Shown here: positions 52,713-60,742 of the stretch, one piece after another
How positions within the stretch are numbered: position 1 is the first letter of the stretch
Layout of the letters: each line of letters begins with the position of its first letter
Source: Kingella pumchi
GTDB taxonomy: Bacteria; Pseudomonadota; Gammaproteobacteria; Burkholderiales; Neisseriaceae
NCBI RefSeq assembly: GCF_022288825.1
Contig: NZ_JAKOOW010000006.1
Location: 112,423 to 176,422 of the forward strand
DNA: 64,000 nt
Direction of reading: 5' to 3'
Translations under genes and position numbers: made by a program
The notes under the pieces: generated by a model
What the model was told of the DNA's origin: nothing
The model's database searches: none
Seen by the model: the letters and a program-made list of their open reading frames with translations, nothing else

Positions 52713-53246
52713 ATGAACCGTCCCGCCCCCCTGCCGCGCCGCGCCGCCGCGCTGATTTACGAAGCCCTGATGGTCGGCGCCGTCAGCGCGGCAGCCGGGC
52801 TGGCTGCGGGCATCGCCAACACCCTGATCGTGCGCCTTCTTCCCGCCGCCACCGCCTTAACCGTACCGCTGACCGGCCTGCTGCTGCTGGCCGGCTGGTG
52901 GTACTACTTCAAGCTCAACTGGCTGCGCGAAGGCCAGACCCTGCCGATGCGGGTGTGGCGCATCGGCCTGGCCGACACCGCCGGCGGCCGGCCGACGCCG
53001 GGCCATTATCGCCGCCGCTTCGCCGCCGCCGCCGCGCTGCTGGTGGCGCTGCCGCTGGCCGCCTACGCCGCCCTGCGCCGCGCCGGCATCCCGCCCAAAC
53101 CTGCCGCCGCCGCCGCGTTGTGCTGGTGGATACTGCCGTGGGGCTTTGCCCTGTTAAACCGCCGCCGCCAGTTTCTCTACGACTATTGGGCAGGAACGGA
53201 ACTGACCGATTTGCGCGACGGAGCGCGGCAGGAAGCGGGTAAATAA
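52713..53246 (+). CDS. RDD family membrane protein
   Basis: The 177-residue protein matches the RDD family: it opens APLPRRAAALIYEALMV with the Arg of the RDD motif, followed by helices GAVSAAAGLAAGIANTLIV and LTGLLLLAGWWYYFKLNWLR, the loop REGQTLPMRVWRIGL typical of the family, two more helices and the C-terminal FLYDYWAGTELTDLR. Function is unknown; some members affect ion exchange. It is the last gene before the terminator, in the same direction as corC. Confidence 0.88.
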   Translation: MNRPAPLPRRAAALIYEALMVGAVSAAAGLAAGIANTLIVRLLPAATALTVPLTGLLLLAGWWYYFKLNWLREGQTLPMRVWRIGLADTAGGRPTPGHYRRRFAAAAALLVALPLAAYAALRRAGIPPKPAAAAALCWWILPWGFALLNRRRQFLYDYWAGTELTDLRDGARQEAGK

Positions 53247-53258
53247 AACTGCAGATGG

Positions 53259-53297
53259 TTTTCAGGCTGCTTTGCCTTTACAGGCAGCCTGAAAAAC
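53259..53297 (+). terminator. Terminator after the RDD gene
   Basis: TTTTCAGGCTGC and GCAGCCTGAAAA pair around a loop of about 13 bases. Inverted uptake sequences, 12 bases beyond the stop. Confidence 0.6.
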
Positions 53298-53433
53298 GGC
53301 ACGTTCGTTATCAACCCCATACGGCAGCGGGGCAGCGGGGCAGCGGGCACTCTGCCACCGCAGCGTTTGGCCGGACGGATAAATTTCAGGCTGCTTCAAT
53401 TTCTTGAAGCAGCCTGAAAACTTTGGCGGCCGG

Positions 53434-54276
53434 TTATCTGTTCGATGTCGGTGTCGGTGCCGAAGCGCTTTGGGCTTCGGTCGAGAACCATTTCTGATAG
53501 ATCTTATCGTAGGTGCCGTCGGCCTTGATTTGCTCCAAACCGCGGTTGAGCTTGTTGAGCAGTTCGGTATTACCTTTTTTCACTGCCAAAGCATAATGTT
53601 CTTTAGGCAAGGTGTTGTCGCTTACTACACGCAGCTTTTGTTCTTTGTAGTTATTGGAGTAATAGTACAAAGGACCCAAGTCGGCGAATGCACCATCAGC
53701 TTCTTTAAGCATCACTTGGCGGACTGCCTCCCACACAGACGGGCTTTGAACCACAGTACCGTTGCCGGCCTGCAGTTTAGCCAAGGTAGACTCCCCCACT
53801 GTGCCGACTACTGTAGCAATCTTTCTGCCTTTTACGTCGTTCAATGAAGTAATCGGGCTGTTTTCAGGCACAATCAGACCCAGTGATGTTTCAAAGTGTG
53901 AGTTGGTAAAATCAACGATAGTTTTACGCTCGTCGGTAATTGAAATTGCGGAAACCGCGATGTCTGCACCATTACCTAAATCTTCCAGCATACCCACAAA
54001 CGGGTGGGGAACGAAGTTTACTTGAAAGCCTTGTTTGTCACCGATGGCGGTAACAATATCGATACCGAAGCCGGATGGGCGGTTGTCGGCATCCGCCATC
54101 ACAAAGGGCGCAAAGCCGCGGGACTCGAAAAATACGTTTTGCACGGGGCGGGTATCCTCCACAAGGTTTCCCGCAGCCGATGCGCTTTTCGTTTCGCTGT
54201 CGCCGTTGCCGGAGCCGCCGCAGGCTGCCAAAGAAAACATTACCACCAGGGACATAAAACGCCGTAATGAAATCAT
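53434..54276 (-). CDS. Solute-binding lipoprotein (family 3, amino-acid type), last gene of the kinase operon
   Basis: A 280-residue type II periplasmic binding protein. A signal peptide ends at the lipobox with Cys19 (SLAAC), followed by a Gly/Ser/Asp linker. The fold shows GFAPFVMADADNRPSGFGID, MLEDLGNGADIAVSAISITD, a TNSHFETSLGLIV hinge and the C-terminal VVSDNTLPKEHYALAVKKGN. Family 3 members bind polar amino acids or opine-like ligands. No permease or ATPase gene follows. The gene is 52 bases downstream of cheX on the same strand, so it could deliver a ligand signal to the sensor kinase; this is an inference. Confidence 0.88.
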   Translation of the reverse strand: MISLRRFMSLVVMFSLAACGGSGNGDSETKSASAAGNLVEDTRPVQNVFFESRGFAPFVMADADNRPSGFGIDIVTAIGDKQGFQVNFVPHPFVGMLEDLGNGADIAVSAISITDERKTIVDFTNSHFETSLGLIVPENSPITSLNDVKGRKIATVVGTVGESTLAKLQAGNGTVVQSPSVWEAVRQVMLKEADGAFADLGPLYYYSNNYKEQKLRVVSDNTLPKEHYALAVKKGNTELLNKLNRGLEQIKADGTYDKIYQKWFSTEAQSASAPTPTSNR

Positions 54277-54328
54277 TATAGTTCTCTCTCTACTGTGTAA
54301 TTGAAAAAACGGTTAGGGCAGCCTGAAA

Positions 54329-54781
54329 CTATTTGCGCAGGCTGATGACGATGGCGGCGCTGCGGTTGCGCCAACTAATCGGGATAACGAAGGAGCGGTC
54401 TTTACGCGGCAGCAGAATTTCGTCGGGCGCACCACGTAATACGATGGGCACCGAAATTTCAAATTCTTCGCCAAATTCGCTGCGGGCGTTGCCGGCAATG
54501 GTATTGGCCACTTCGCCCACCAAATCGACCATCAGGGCTTCGCTGGTGTCTTTTTCACCGAGCAATACCAGTAAACGCTCGAGCAGCTCGCGCGGTGCGG
54601 TGAAATAGACCACGCCTTGGTTTTTGCCGGAAATGGCAATCACGCCGGTAAAGTCTTTGGCGGACGGGACTTTGTTTTCAATCAGATAAGGGGTGCCGAC
54701 CACCAATTCTTCGCCGATAATCATTTGGGCGAAGTATTTTTGCACGCCATCGATAAATACCTGTAACTTTTCTTCTTTCAT
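54329..54781 (-). CDS. cheX: CheX-like chemotaxis phosphatase
   Basis: The 150-residue protein is a CheC/CheX/FliY-fold phosphatase of the CheX type, which removes phosphate from CheY. The catalytic ExxN-type helix is seen in DLVGEVANTIAGNARSEFGE (Glu and Asn conserved), and the beta strands IGEELVVGTPYLI and ISVPIVLRGAPDEILLP fit the fold. It follows the cheY gene in the same operon, separated by 72 bases that contain a long hairpin. Its natural partner is most likely that CheY. Confidence 0.87.
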   Translation of the reverse strand: MKEEKLQVFIDGVQKYFAQMIIGEELVVGTPYLIENKVPSAKDFTGVIAISGKNQGVVYFTAPRELLERLLVLLGEKDTSEALMVDLVGEVANTIAGNARSEFGEEFEISVPIVLRGAPDEILLPRKDRSFVIPISWRNRSAAIVISLRK

Positions 54782-54810
54782 TTTCTAACCTTACTTTTCG
54801 AATCGGGATG

Positions 54811-54853
54811 TTTCAGGCTGCCTGCACAAGCACTGCGTGCAGGCAGCCTGAAA
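54811..54853 (-). terminator. Perfect 17-bp hairpin between the cheY and cheX genes
   Basis: TTTCAGGCTGCCTGCAC and its exact complement flank a nine-base loop, directly after the cheY stop. No T run follows on the minus strand, so it may set mRNA stability or partial read-through rather than terminate fully. Confidence 0.5.
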
Positions 54854-55219
54854 TTACTCTTCCAGCATTTCTTCTAGCGCATGGAACAAATCTTCGTCGG
54901 AAAACGGTTTGTAAAGAAAACCGCGCGCGCCAAGCTGCAGGGCTTTGATGCCGGTCGCCTTGTCCGACAAGGCGGATATCACCAGAATATTGGCGTCTTC
55001 ATCCATGCTGGTAATCTGGTAGATGCATTCCAAACCGTCCATTTTCGGCATGGTCAAGTCCATCGTAACCACATCGGGGCGGTGCTGGCGGTACAGTGCG
55101 ACGGCCTCTTCGCCGTTGGATGCCGATGCCACCACTTCAAAATCCATTGTGCTTGAGCCGCGTGAAATGCGATTGCGGATAACGTTGGAGTCATCAACAA
55201 TCATAATGCGTTTTGCCAT
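54854..55219 (-). CDS. CheY-like single-domain response regulator
   Basis: The 121-residue protein is a lone receiver domain without output domain. Acidic pocket Asp9-Asp10, phosphorylation site Asp54 (VTMDLTMPKMDG), switch Ser near 82 and Lys104 (LYKPF) are all present. It lies 16 bases downstream of the kinase gene and upstream of cheX, so the three form a kinase-regulator-phosphatase set. The output must be another protein; with no flagellar genes, pilus motility is one possibility. Confidence 0.93.
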   Translation of the reverse strand: MAKRIMIVDDSNVIRNRISRGSSTMDFEVVASASNGEEAVALYRQHRPDVVTMDLTMPKMDGLECIYQITSMDEDANILVISALSDKATGIKALQLGARGFLYKPFSDEDLFHALEEMLEE

Positions 55220-55235
55220 GGTTTAAATCCTTCTC

Positions 55236-57326
55236 TCAATTTTTTGGCAGGGTAAAGCTGAAGCGGGTATAACCCTGTGGGCGGCTGGTGACGTTTACCG
55301 TTCCTTTTAGTGAAACCACGCGGTCTTTGATAATGTCCAAGCCCACGCCCCTGCCGGCATCTTCGGTGCTCTTGTCGGTAGTGGAGAAACCGGGGCTGAA
55401 CAGCAGGGAAACCAGCTTCCGCTTGTCCAATTTGGCGACTTCGTCCAAAGTGTATTTGCCTAGATTCACCGCTTTTTGCGCGATGGCGTCGTAATCGATG
55501 CCGTTGCCGTCGTCTTCAACAGTCAGCAGGAATTTGTCGCCTTGCTCCTGCAGGCTCATGTGGACGTGGCCGACGGGCAGTTTGCCGCGCTTGTTGCGAA
55601 CGTCCGGCGTTTCAATACCGTGCACCACCGCATTGCGCAGCAGTTGGATGGCGATTTCGCCGATCACGCCGTCCACCGTATCGCTGCCGGTGCTTTCCAA
55701 GCCGCTGTAGGTAAAGGCGGCTTCTTTGTGGTTACGCTTGGCGATGTCGGCAACAAACATAGCGTAGCGGCTGTTGTTGCTGCGCGGAGCCGCAGCTGCT
55801 TCGTTGCCATTTAAGACGATGGGCGCATTGCTGCCGATTTTCGCCAGCAAATCTTCAATGGTGTGGTTCAAGCGGATCAATTCTTCCAGCTGCACCGCCA
55901 AGCCGAGGAAGTTTTCACCTGACAACCTGGGTGTCTGCTTCAGACGGTTCAGGTTGGCCTCGAAGTTTTCCGCCATATTGGTAAAGCCGCTTAATTTCAG
56001 CGCGGACGATTCGCCTTTCATGCTGTGCACTTCGCGGTAAATGGCGTCCACCTTACCATGCAGCGAGGCATTGTCTTCGCCTTGTGATTTAAGCACGGTA
56101 TTGATGCTTTGGATGTGGCGGTTGGTATTGCTGATAAAGTCGTTCAGAGAATCGCGGTCGGCCTGCAAAATGGTGCTGAGCATTTCCAGCTGCACGTCGT
56201 TTTGCTCGCGCTCCTGCTCCATTTTCTGTTCCAAAAGCACGGCATCGGTTACATCTTCCACGTTTACCAGCACGCGGGTAATGTCCTTACCGTGATAAAC
56301 GCGGCGGAAATTGAAGTCCAAAAAGCGCTCTTTCTCGTCGATATTCACTTTTTGGCGGATCAGGGGGTTGAGCGAGGCGATCAAACGCTCTTTGGTACGC
56401 GCATTATAGAGCTGGCCGATGAAGTCGTTGGCGGTGTTCAAGTCGGAAGTATTGATGAAGCTGGCCAACACATCGAGCAAGTTTTTGCCGCCTACGCCTT
56501 TCTGGCCGATAAGCGTTTCGAGCTGCTTGGAGTATTGCGAACCGATGGTCAGGTTTTTGTCCACCAGGAACAGACCGGTAGTTACCGTATCCATAATCTC
56601 GGTGGTTTCTTTTTTCGCTTCATCTGCCAATTTGTCAGCGGTGAGCAGTTTGCGGATGAAGTAGCTCAAGAACAGGGCAAGGTACAACACCGCACCCACG
56701 ATACCAAAAACCTCTACGTTTTTTAATTGGGCGGAAAGTTGTTCCAATTTGGCACGCTTGTCTGCCAGCAAGAAATTGGTGATTTCGGTAAAGCGGGCGT
56801 TGTTGTTTTGCAGACTCAATAACGCAGCATCAACCAGAGCAGCATCGGCAGTGGGGTCTTCGGCTTTTTTGAGATATGCATCTACGATGAGTTTGGAATC
56901 TTTCCATTTTTTCACCATCTCCGCCATCATGGCTTTTTTCTCGCCTTTATCGAAGGCGTCCACCAAGTATTGCCTACCGTCAATGGAAAGATAATCGCCG
57001 CCTGCAGCGATAGCCTGCAGCGAACGCGAAAAAACGTCTTGCGATTCTTTGGCGCGTTTTAACGCACCTTGCACCACGGGGCTTCGCGGGTCTTGGTGGG
57101 TATTGAGCATGAGTAGCTGGACGTTTTCCAGCAATTCGCCATACGAGTTACCCATTTCGGCGGCAACGTAACTTTGGATGGAGTCTTCTTCAATCTCGCT
57201 GGAAATGTTGCTGGCATAAATCAACAACCCCGCCAGCAATACAACGAAGATACCAATGGAGATAATCATCCCCTGGTACCGTTTTAAACCGGTGTAATCG
57301 GTTTTGGGCGCGGCATTCTCACTCAT
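55236..57326 (-). CDS. Transmembrane CheA-like histidine kinase with HPt domain, no CheW domain
   Basis: I start at MSENAAPKTDYTGLKRYQG (696 residues). Helix 1 is at about 20-39, a helical periplasmic domain at 40-205 and helix 2 at about 206-225. A PAS-like region spans about 240-370, followed by an HPt-type helix bundle with His434 in EVHSMKGESSALKL. The HATPase part has an N box (Asn565 in LLRNAVVHGIE), G1 DDGNGI near 606, an F-box-like SPGFSTTD near 644 and G2 GRGVGL at 658-663. The protein stops there: no P5/CheW-binding domain. It heads a four-gene operon with CheY, CheX and a binding lipoprotein. Confidence 0.9.
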   Translation of the reverse strand: MSENAAPKTDYTGLKRYQGMIISIGIFVVLLAGLLIYASNISSEIEEDSIQSYVAAEMGNSYGELLENVQLLMLNTHQDPRSPVVQGALKRAKESQDVFSRSLQAIAAGGDYLSIDGRQYLVDAFDKGEKKAMMAEMVKKWKDSKLIVDAYLKKAEDPTADAALVDAALLSLQNNNARFTEITNFLLADKRAKLEQLSAQLKNVEVFGIVGAVLYLALFLSYFIRKLLTADKLADEAKKETTEIMDTVTTGLFLVDKNLTIGSQYSKQLETLIGQKGVGGKNLLDVLASFINTSDLNTANDFIGQLYNARTKERLIASLNPLIRQKVNIDEKERFLDFNFRRVYHGKDITRVLVNVEDVTDAVLLEQKMEQEREQNDVQLEMLSTILQADRDSLNDFISNTNRHIQSINTVLKSQGEDNASLHGKVDAIYREVHSMKGESSALKLSGFTNMAENFEANLNRLKQTPRLSGENFLGLAVQLEELIRLNHTIEDLLAKIGSNAPIVLNGNEAAAAPRSNNSRYAMFVADIAKRNHKEAAFTYSGLESTGSDTVDGVIGEIAIQLLRNAVVHGIETPDVRNKRGKLPVGHVHMSLQEQGDKFLLTVEDDGNGIDYDAIAQKAVNLGKYTLDEVAKLDKRKLVSLLFSPGFSTTDKSTEDAGRGVGLDIIKDRVVSLKGTVNVTSRPQGYTRFSFTLPKN

Positions 57327-57809
57327 GGATTTCCTTTCGTTCGATAGAAACGTGTTTTCAGACCGGCAAAATGGCAAGCAAACAAATCGATGCCCATCCA
57401 AAAATTACGCAAGCAAGCTTAACGCATTGCGGGCGGATTTATTTTGCGGATGGGTAATACGAATGACGGCATAGCATAGTGTAAATATGACGTCTGTTTA
57501 CTTTCTTAAAATTTTGTAAATTATTACAAAAAATCTTGCGCAAAACAAGTTGCGCAATAGCTGCCTGCTGAAACATCTCAGAATTTAAATGGATAAATAT
57601 TTACAAGCAAAATTCGTGCATATTTTTGCCAAGCACACCCTGATATGCCAGACTGTTTTTTTCTATCGGATTTTAATGTGATTTTCCCCGTGAGTCGGGC
57701 AGTTTGTGCGGATACGGGCACCATGTACTGCGGCGAATCGGCATCGACGGGATAATAAATATGCCCAATTGCAGCCTGAAAACAGAATTTTCCGCTTTCA
57801 GGCTGCCTA

Positions 57810-57970
57810 GGGCGTGTTGACATTTAACTTTTGCAGCGGATTTTTCGTCAGAAAATGGCAGATGTAAGGCAAAAATGCGAGCCTATGCCGCCCATAGGCG
57901 AGTATTTTTAACGCGGCAGATGCCGTTTTATGGCGAAAAAGCCGCCAAAATGTTGATTGTTAATACGCCC
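57810..57970 (-). mobile_element. 161-bp MITE, copy 2, flanked by TA
   Basis: The ends GGGCGTGTTGACATTTAACT and, inverted, GGGCGTATTAACAATCAACA form imperfect terminal repeats, flanked by TA at 57808-57809 and 57971-57972. On the minus strand GGCGGCTTTTTCGCCA, GCATCTGC and TTTCTGACG align with copy 1 at 6815-6975, and the length is identical. It abuts the stop codon of the WG-repeat gene. No transposase is encoded. Confidence 0.8.
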
Positions 57971-57972
57971 TA

Positions 57973-59007
57973 TCACCATCGGCGCAATTCTTTGTTCACA
58001 TCAAAGCGGTTCGGGGCTTTGGGATTTTTGCGCAGATAATCCCGCGCTTGCAGCAGCTGTTCGCGTATCCAGCGGGCAAGCGGGATGGGTGCGTCGTATT
58101 CATCGGCAAACACCGAATTGGGCGCGACAAACCGCCGCTTGCCGTCCGCGCTCACCAGAAACTCGGTATCCGCTGCGCGCTCGCCTGCGTGCTCGCCATT
58201 GGTATAAAAACTCTGCAAGCGGTAATACGGCTGGGCGGCGTTGGGGCGTTCGACGATGTGGTAACGCACGTTCAGCTCGTCCGCATCGGCGGGCGAAATC
58301 TTGTTGCAGAGCGCGAGCCGTTGCAGCACGGTCAGGCGGTTGAAATAGTCGGCGATGCGCTGCTCGTGCGGGGTGTAGCGGTAGGGGTTGGGGTAATACA
58401 GCCCGTCTCGTTTGATGTCGTCCGCCGCTGTTTTCAGGCTGCTGCCTGCGGTAACTTCGCCTTTTTGGTTGATGACTTCGCTCACGGCATCGGGCGCGGC
58501 GGGGGCGAGCGTCCAATGTTCGTCGTCCGTCCATTCTTTTTTCCAGCCGCCGCGATAGACGGTGGCATAGCCGTGTTCAAACGGGGTGGCGAAATCCCAC
58601 TGCGCGGGGGTGGCGCGGCTGCCGTCGCGGCGCACAAAGCCGACGCGCCCTTTTTCCACATAGCGGCGCATGCCTTCCTGCCAGTAGTCGCAGCCGTTGT
58701 CATACTCGATGGGCGAATATAAATATTGCCCCGTGCGGCTGAATACATCGCCCACATCGGCAGCGATGGCATCGTCGCGGTTTTCGTTGAAATGTTCGGA
58801 AAAACAGATTTCTATGGTGTGTCCGCGGATGGGGCGTTTGTCTTCGGTGTAGTGGTGGGCGATGACTTTTACCGGCGCAATCACTATGCGCCCTGATGCG
58901 GTTTTCACGCCGATTTTGTCTTTTTGCGGGTAGAAATAAAGCGGCTCGGCTTGGGAGAGCGCGGCGGCGAATAGCAGAGCGATGGGGACGATGGTTTTGC
59001 TGGGCAT
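57973..59007 (-). CDS. WG-repeat-like secreted protein of unknown function
   Basis: The 344-residue protein has a Sec signal (MPSKTIVPIALLFAAALSQA, then EPLYF). The mature part contains short WG-type beta repeats (KGRVGFVRRDGSRATPAQWD and FEHGYATVYRGGW), a degenerate first repeat (DKIGVKTASGRIVIAPVK) and a helical C-terminal part ending ELRRW. WG repeats mediate protein binding; no specific function is known. The stop codon touches the TA target duplication of a MITE, but the frame is not disturbed. Confidence 0.75.
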   Translation of the reverse strand: MPSKTIVPIALLFAAALSQAEPLYFYPQKDKIGVKTASGRIVIAPVKVIAHHYTEDKRPIRGHTIEICFSEHFNENRDDAIAADVGDVFSRTGQYLYSPIEYDNGCDYWQEGMRRYVEKGRVGFVRRDGSRATPAQWDFATPFEHGYATVYRGGWKKEWTDDEHWTLAPAAPDAVSEVINQKGEVTAGSSLKTAADDIKRDGLYYPNPYRYTPHEQRIADYFNRLTVLQRLALCNKISPADADELNVRYHIVERPNAAQPYYRLQSFYTNGEHAGERAADTEFLVSADGKRRFVAPNSVFADEYDAPIPLARWIREQLLQARDYLRKNPKAPNRFDVNKELRRW

Positions 59008-59127
59008 GGGAGTTTCCTTTTTTTCAGGCAGCCTTTGGGTTTTCAGCAGGTGGCTCGGGCGGCAAACCCGATATTTTTTTACATTGCGCAGTTGTTGGGT
59101 CTCAACTCAATATGCTCATTTGACGAT

Positions 59128-59169
59128 TAAGGCAGCCTGAAAGCGCAAATCCGACTTTCAGGCTGCCTA
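59128..59169 (-). terminator. Terminator after ubiD
   Basis: AAGGCAGCCTGAAAG pairs with CTTTCAGGCTGCCT. Inverted uptake sequences, three bases beyond the ubiD stop. Confidence 0.65.
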
Positions 59170-59172
59170 TCA

Positions 59173-60651
59173 TCACAAGCCCAACTCCCCCCACATCGAA
59201 TCTACTTTCGCCACTACACCGGCATCGCGCTCAATCACGCGCCCCCATTCGCGTTGGGTTTCGCCCGGCCATTTGTTGGTGGCGTCCAAGCCCATTTTGC
59301 CGCCGAGTCCGCTCACGGGGCTGGCGAAATCCAAGTAATCAATCGGCGTGTTTTCCACCAGCACGGTATCGCGCACGGGATCCATGCGCGTGGTGATCGC
59401 CCAGATGACTTCTTTCCAGTCGCGCACGTTCACATCATCATCTACCACAATGATGAATTTGGTGTACATAAATTGGCGCAGAAACGACCAGCAGCCCATC
59501 ATCACGCGCTTGGCGTGGCCGGCGTATTGTTTTTTCATGCTCACCACCGCCATGCGGTAGGAGCAGCCCTCGGGCGGCAGGTAGAAATCGGTGATTTCGG
59601 GGAACTGTTTTTGCAACAGCGGCACGAACACTTCGTTCAACGCCACGCCCAACACGGCGGGTTCGTCGGGCGGTTTGCCAGTGTAGGTGCTGTGGTAAAT
59701 CGGGTTTTCGCGCATGGTGATGCGCTCCACCGTAAACACGGGGAAGTGGTCTTGCTCGTTGTAATAGCCCGTGTGGTCGCCGTAGGGGCCTTCCAGCGCG
59801 GTTTCATTGGGGTGGATTACGCCTTCGAGCACGATTTCGGCGCGGGCGGGTACTTGCAAATCGCTGCCGATGCATTTCACCAATTCGGTGCGCGAGCCGC
59901 GCAGCAAGCCGGCAAACTGGTATTCGCTCAAAGTGTCGGGCACGGGCGTAACCGCGCCTAAAATAGTAGCAGGGTCGCAGCCGAGCACCACCGCCACGGG
60001 ATAGGGCGTGTCGGGGTTTTCCTTGCGGAATGCCTGATAATCCAGCGCGCCGCCGCGATGGGCGAGCCAGCGCATGATAAGTTTGTTTTTGCCGAGCAAC
60101 TGCTGGCGGTAGATGCCGAGATTTTGGCGTTTTTTGTGCGGCCCGCGCGTTACCGTCAAGCCCCACGTTACCAGCGGCGCGACATCTTCCGGCCAGCAAT
60201 GCTGAATCGGCAGGCGGGTCAAATCCACTTCGTCGCCTTCCCACACGATTTCTTGGCAGGGCGCGTTTTTGACGACTTTGGGCGCCATGCTCCAAATGTC
60301 TTTCAAGAGCGGCAGCTTGGAAAATGCGTCCTTGATGCCTTTGGGCGGCTCGGGTTCTTTCAAATACGCCAGCGTCTGCCCGATTTCGCGCAGCTTGGAC
60401 ACGCTGTCCGCGCCCATGCCCATCGCCACGCGCTCGGGCGTGCCAAACAGGTTGGCCAGCACGGGAAAATCGTAGCGGCTACCGTCGGGGCGCACGGCGT
60501 GTTCAAACAATAATGCAGGCCCTTCGGCACGCAGCACGCGGTCGGCGATTTCGGTCATCTCCAAATGCGGCGACACGGGATGGGCGATCCTTTTCAGGCT
60601 GCCTTGCGCTTCAAGCATTTGGATAAATTCGCGCAGGTCGCGATATTTCAT
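59173..60651 (-). CDS. ubiD: 4-hydroxy-3-polyprenylbenzoate decarboxylase UbiD
   Basis: UbiD decarboxylates the prenylated hydroxybenzoate intermediate in ubiquinone synthesis using prenylated FMN from UbiX. I choose MKYRDLREFIQMLEAQGSLK (492 residues), where GSLK is a translated uptake sequence. Key segments are VTWGLTVTRGPHKKRQNLGI, the catalytic Glu-Arg region GLLRGSRTELVKCIGSD, EGPYGDHTGYYNEQDHFPVF with the active-site Glu, and DDDVNVRDWKEVIWA with metal-site residues. No other ubi gene is adjacent. Confidence 0.96.
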   Translation of the reverse strand: MKYRDLREFIQMLEAQGSLKRIAHPVSPHLEMTEIADRVLRAEGPALLFEHAVRPDGSRYDFPVLANLFGTPERVAMGMGADSVSKLREIGQTLAYLKEPEPPKGIKDAFSKLPLLKDIWSMAPKVVKNAPCQEIVWEGDEVDLTRLPIQHCWPEDVAPLVTWGLTVTRGPHKKRQNLGIYRQQLLGKNKLIMRWLAHRGGALDYQAFRKENPDTPYPVAVVLGCDPATILGAVTPVPDTLSEYQFAGLLRGSRTELVKCIGSDLQVPARAEIVLEGVIHPNETALEGPYGDHTGYYNEQDHFPVFTVERITMRENPIYHSTYTGKPPDEPAVLGVALNEVFVPLLQKQFPEITDFYLPPEGCSYRMAVVSMKKQYAGHAKRVMMGCWSFLRQFMYTKFIIVVDDDVNVRDWKEVIWAITTRMDPVRDTVLVENTPIDYLDFASPVSGLGGKMGLDATNKWPGETQREWGRVIERDAGVVAKVDSMWGELGL

Positions 60652-60692
60652 GGTGGTTTCCCCATGCGTGTAAGTGTTTTCAATCATGCTTT

Positions 60693-60736
60693 AAAAGGCA
60701 GCCTGAAAGCCGTTTTGATGCTTTCAGGCTGCCTTA
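60693..60736 (-). terminator. Terminator after the first TonB-dependent receptor gene
   Basis: AAAAGGCAGCCTGAAAGC pairs with GCTTTCAGGCTGCCTT, seven bases beyond the receptor stop. Confidence 0.7.
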
Positions 60737-60742
60737 AGCCGG

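Noticed and set aside
57578..57823. 81-codon frame on the minus strand in the low-GC gap
   Set aside because: It begins inside an uptake sequence, has no ribosome-binding site and no recognisable product.
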